Source: Acidobacteriota bacterium | GTDB lineage: Bacteria; Acidobacteriota; Polarisedimenticolia; J045 | DNA: 14,790 nt | Assembly: GCA_027001345.1 (NCBI GenBank) | Contig: JALTMS010000382.1 | Coordinates: 1 to 14,790 of the forward strand | Direction: 5' to 3' | Made by a program: the position numbers and the translations under genes | Shown: one piece after another, positions 14,224 through 14,790 of the stretch | How positions within the stretch are numbered: position 1 is the stretch's first letter | How the letters are laid out: each line of letters opens with the position of its first letter | The notes under the pieces: generated by a model | Told to the model about the DNA's origin: nothing | What the model saw: only the letters and a program-made list of their open reading frames with translations | Databases searched by the model: none

Positions 14224-14790
14224 GGCAGCAGACCACGGTCAGCGAGCATCTCGGCGATCAGCAGCGTGCCTCCCGCCGCCCCCCTCAGGGTGTTGTGCCC
14301 GAGGATCTCCATCTTCGTCCCCAGTACCGGGCAGCGCCGCGGCCGTCCCACCACCACGCTCATCCCTCCGCCCCGCTCCCGGTCCAGTCGGGGCTGAGGG
14401 CGGTCGACGCCGTCGACGAGTTCCAGCGGCCGTGCCGGTGCCGAGGGCAGGCCGCGACGCTGAGGCTCGCCCGCGAAGTCGGCGATCGCTGCGGCGGCCT
14501 GTTGCGGGGTGATCTCGCCGGCCGTCCGCAGGTGCACCGTGAGCAGATGCCCGTCGGAGACGGGCACCCGGTGCACCTGAGCCGAGATCCGCGCCGCGGC
14601 CGGCTCCACCTCTCGCTCACCCAGCGTACCGAGGATCTTCAGCGGTTCGGCTTCGATCTTTTCCTCCTCGCCGTCGATCCAGGGGACGACGTTGTCGATC
14701 AGATCGAGGGCCGCCGCACCGGGGTAACCCGCCCCCGAAATCGCCTGCAGAGTCGTGACGATGACCTCCTCGATCCCCCATCGCTGCTCA
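14220..14790 (-). CDS. asd: Aspartate-semialdehyde dehydrogenase, archaeal/fungal type, N-terminus cut by window edge
   Basis: Reduces aspartyl phosphate to aspartate semialdehyde with NADPH. Only the C-terminal 189 residues are in the window; the NADP-binding domain and catalytic Cys lie outside. Seen: TTLQAISGAGYPG, IDNVVPWIDGEEEKIEAE, KILG, then HRVPVSDGHLLTVHL with the active-site His region, and the C-terminal GTKMEILGHNTLRGAAGGTL. The GEEEKIE and QAISGAGYPG blocks are characteristic of the archaeal/yeast-like ASADH family rather than the E. coli type. First visible gene of the lysine operon; its promoter and any leader regulation lie beyond the right edge. The stop overlaps lysC (ATGA). 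Confidence 0.95.
   Translation of the reverse strand, partial: EQRWGIEEVIVTTLQAISGAGYPGAAALDLIDNVVPWIDGEEEKIEAEPLKILGTLGEREVEPAAARISAQVHRVPVSDGHLLTVHLRTAGEITPQQAAAAIADFAGEPQRRGLPSAPARPLELVDGVDRPQPRLDRERGGGMSVVVGRPRRCPVLGTKMEILGHNTLRGAAGGTLLIAEMLADRGLLP

Noticed and set aside
12904..14397. Long plus-strand open frame (497 codons) antisense to lysC and asd
   Set aside because: Mirror of genuine genes; low-complexity His/Arg/Gly composition with no motif.
1..14790. CRISPR arrays, insertion sequences, tRNA genes, toxin-antitoxin or defence genes
   Set aside because: No repeat-spacer periodicity, transposase motif, terminal inverted repeat or tRNA cloverleaf was seen; nearly all sequence is accounted for by housekeeping genes.

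Overview
This is a GC-rich bacterial chromosomal segment with no mobile element, phage gene, CRISPR array, tRNA or rRNA that I can see. It is densely packed with housekeeping genes, many overlapping by 1-4 bases. Two enzymes are of the 'archaeal' type: a class I lysyl-tRNA synthetase and an aspartate-semialdehyde dehydrogenase of the archaeal/fungal family. Together with high GC and a bacterial succinylase-type dap operon, this suggests a deep-branching GC-rich phylum, for example Acidobacteriota. That placement is inference and cannot be proven from 14.8 kb.

Layout. (1) Positions 1-3297, minus strand: lysS (class I) followed 7 nt later by uvrB, which runs off the left edge. (2) 3391-5166, plus strand: fbp (class I fructose-1,6-bisphosphatase), then a small protein with an excisionase/MerR-like helix-turn-helix and a long C-terminal coiled coil. 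A strong GC hairpin separates it from the convergent genes that follow. (3) 5230-6913, minus strand: a two-TM potassium channel with an RCK/TrkA cytoplasmic domain and an unusual TVGYA selectivity filter, then a PmtA-like SAM methyltransferase. (4) 7021-9026, plus strand: an Mrp/NBP35-family Fe-S carrier ATPase behind a consensus TATAAT, translationally coupled to a membrane-anchored helical-repeat protein of unknown function. (5) 9171-14790, minus strand: a lysine/diaminopimelate operon in transcription order asd (partial) - lysC - dapB - dapA - dapD - class I/II aminotransferase (DapC candidate).

The last operon covers aspartate to N-succinyl-LL-DAP: aspartokinase, ASA dehydrogenase, dihydrodipicolinate synthase and reductase, THDP succinyltransferase and a presumed succinyl-DAP aminotransferase. 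dapE, dapF and lysA are not in the window. Junctions are ATGA, GTGA, TGATG, a 40-nt gap, and ATGA, so the operon is probably one translationally coupled transcript.

No gap exceeds 300 bases. The short intergenic stretches hold candidate hairpins (5167-5213, 9023-9068, 9085-9116, 11183-11197) and two -10-like elements (6922-6927 minus, 6992-6997 plus). I did not find an obviously new multi-gene system. The points most worth a second look are the helix-turn-helix/coiled-coil protein, the altered K+ filter, the Mrp-coupled membrane protein and the paired 3'-end RNA structures.
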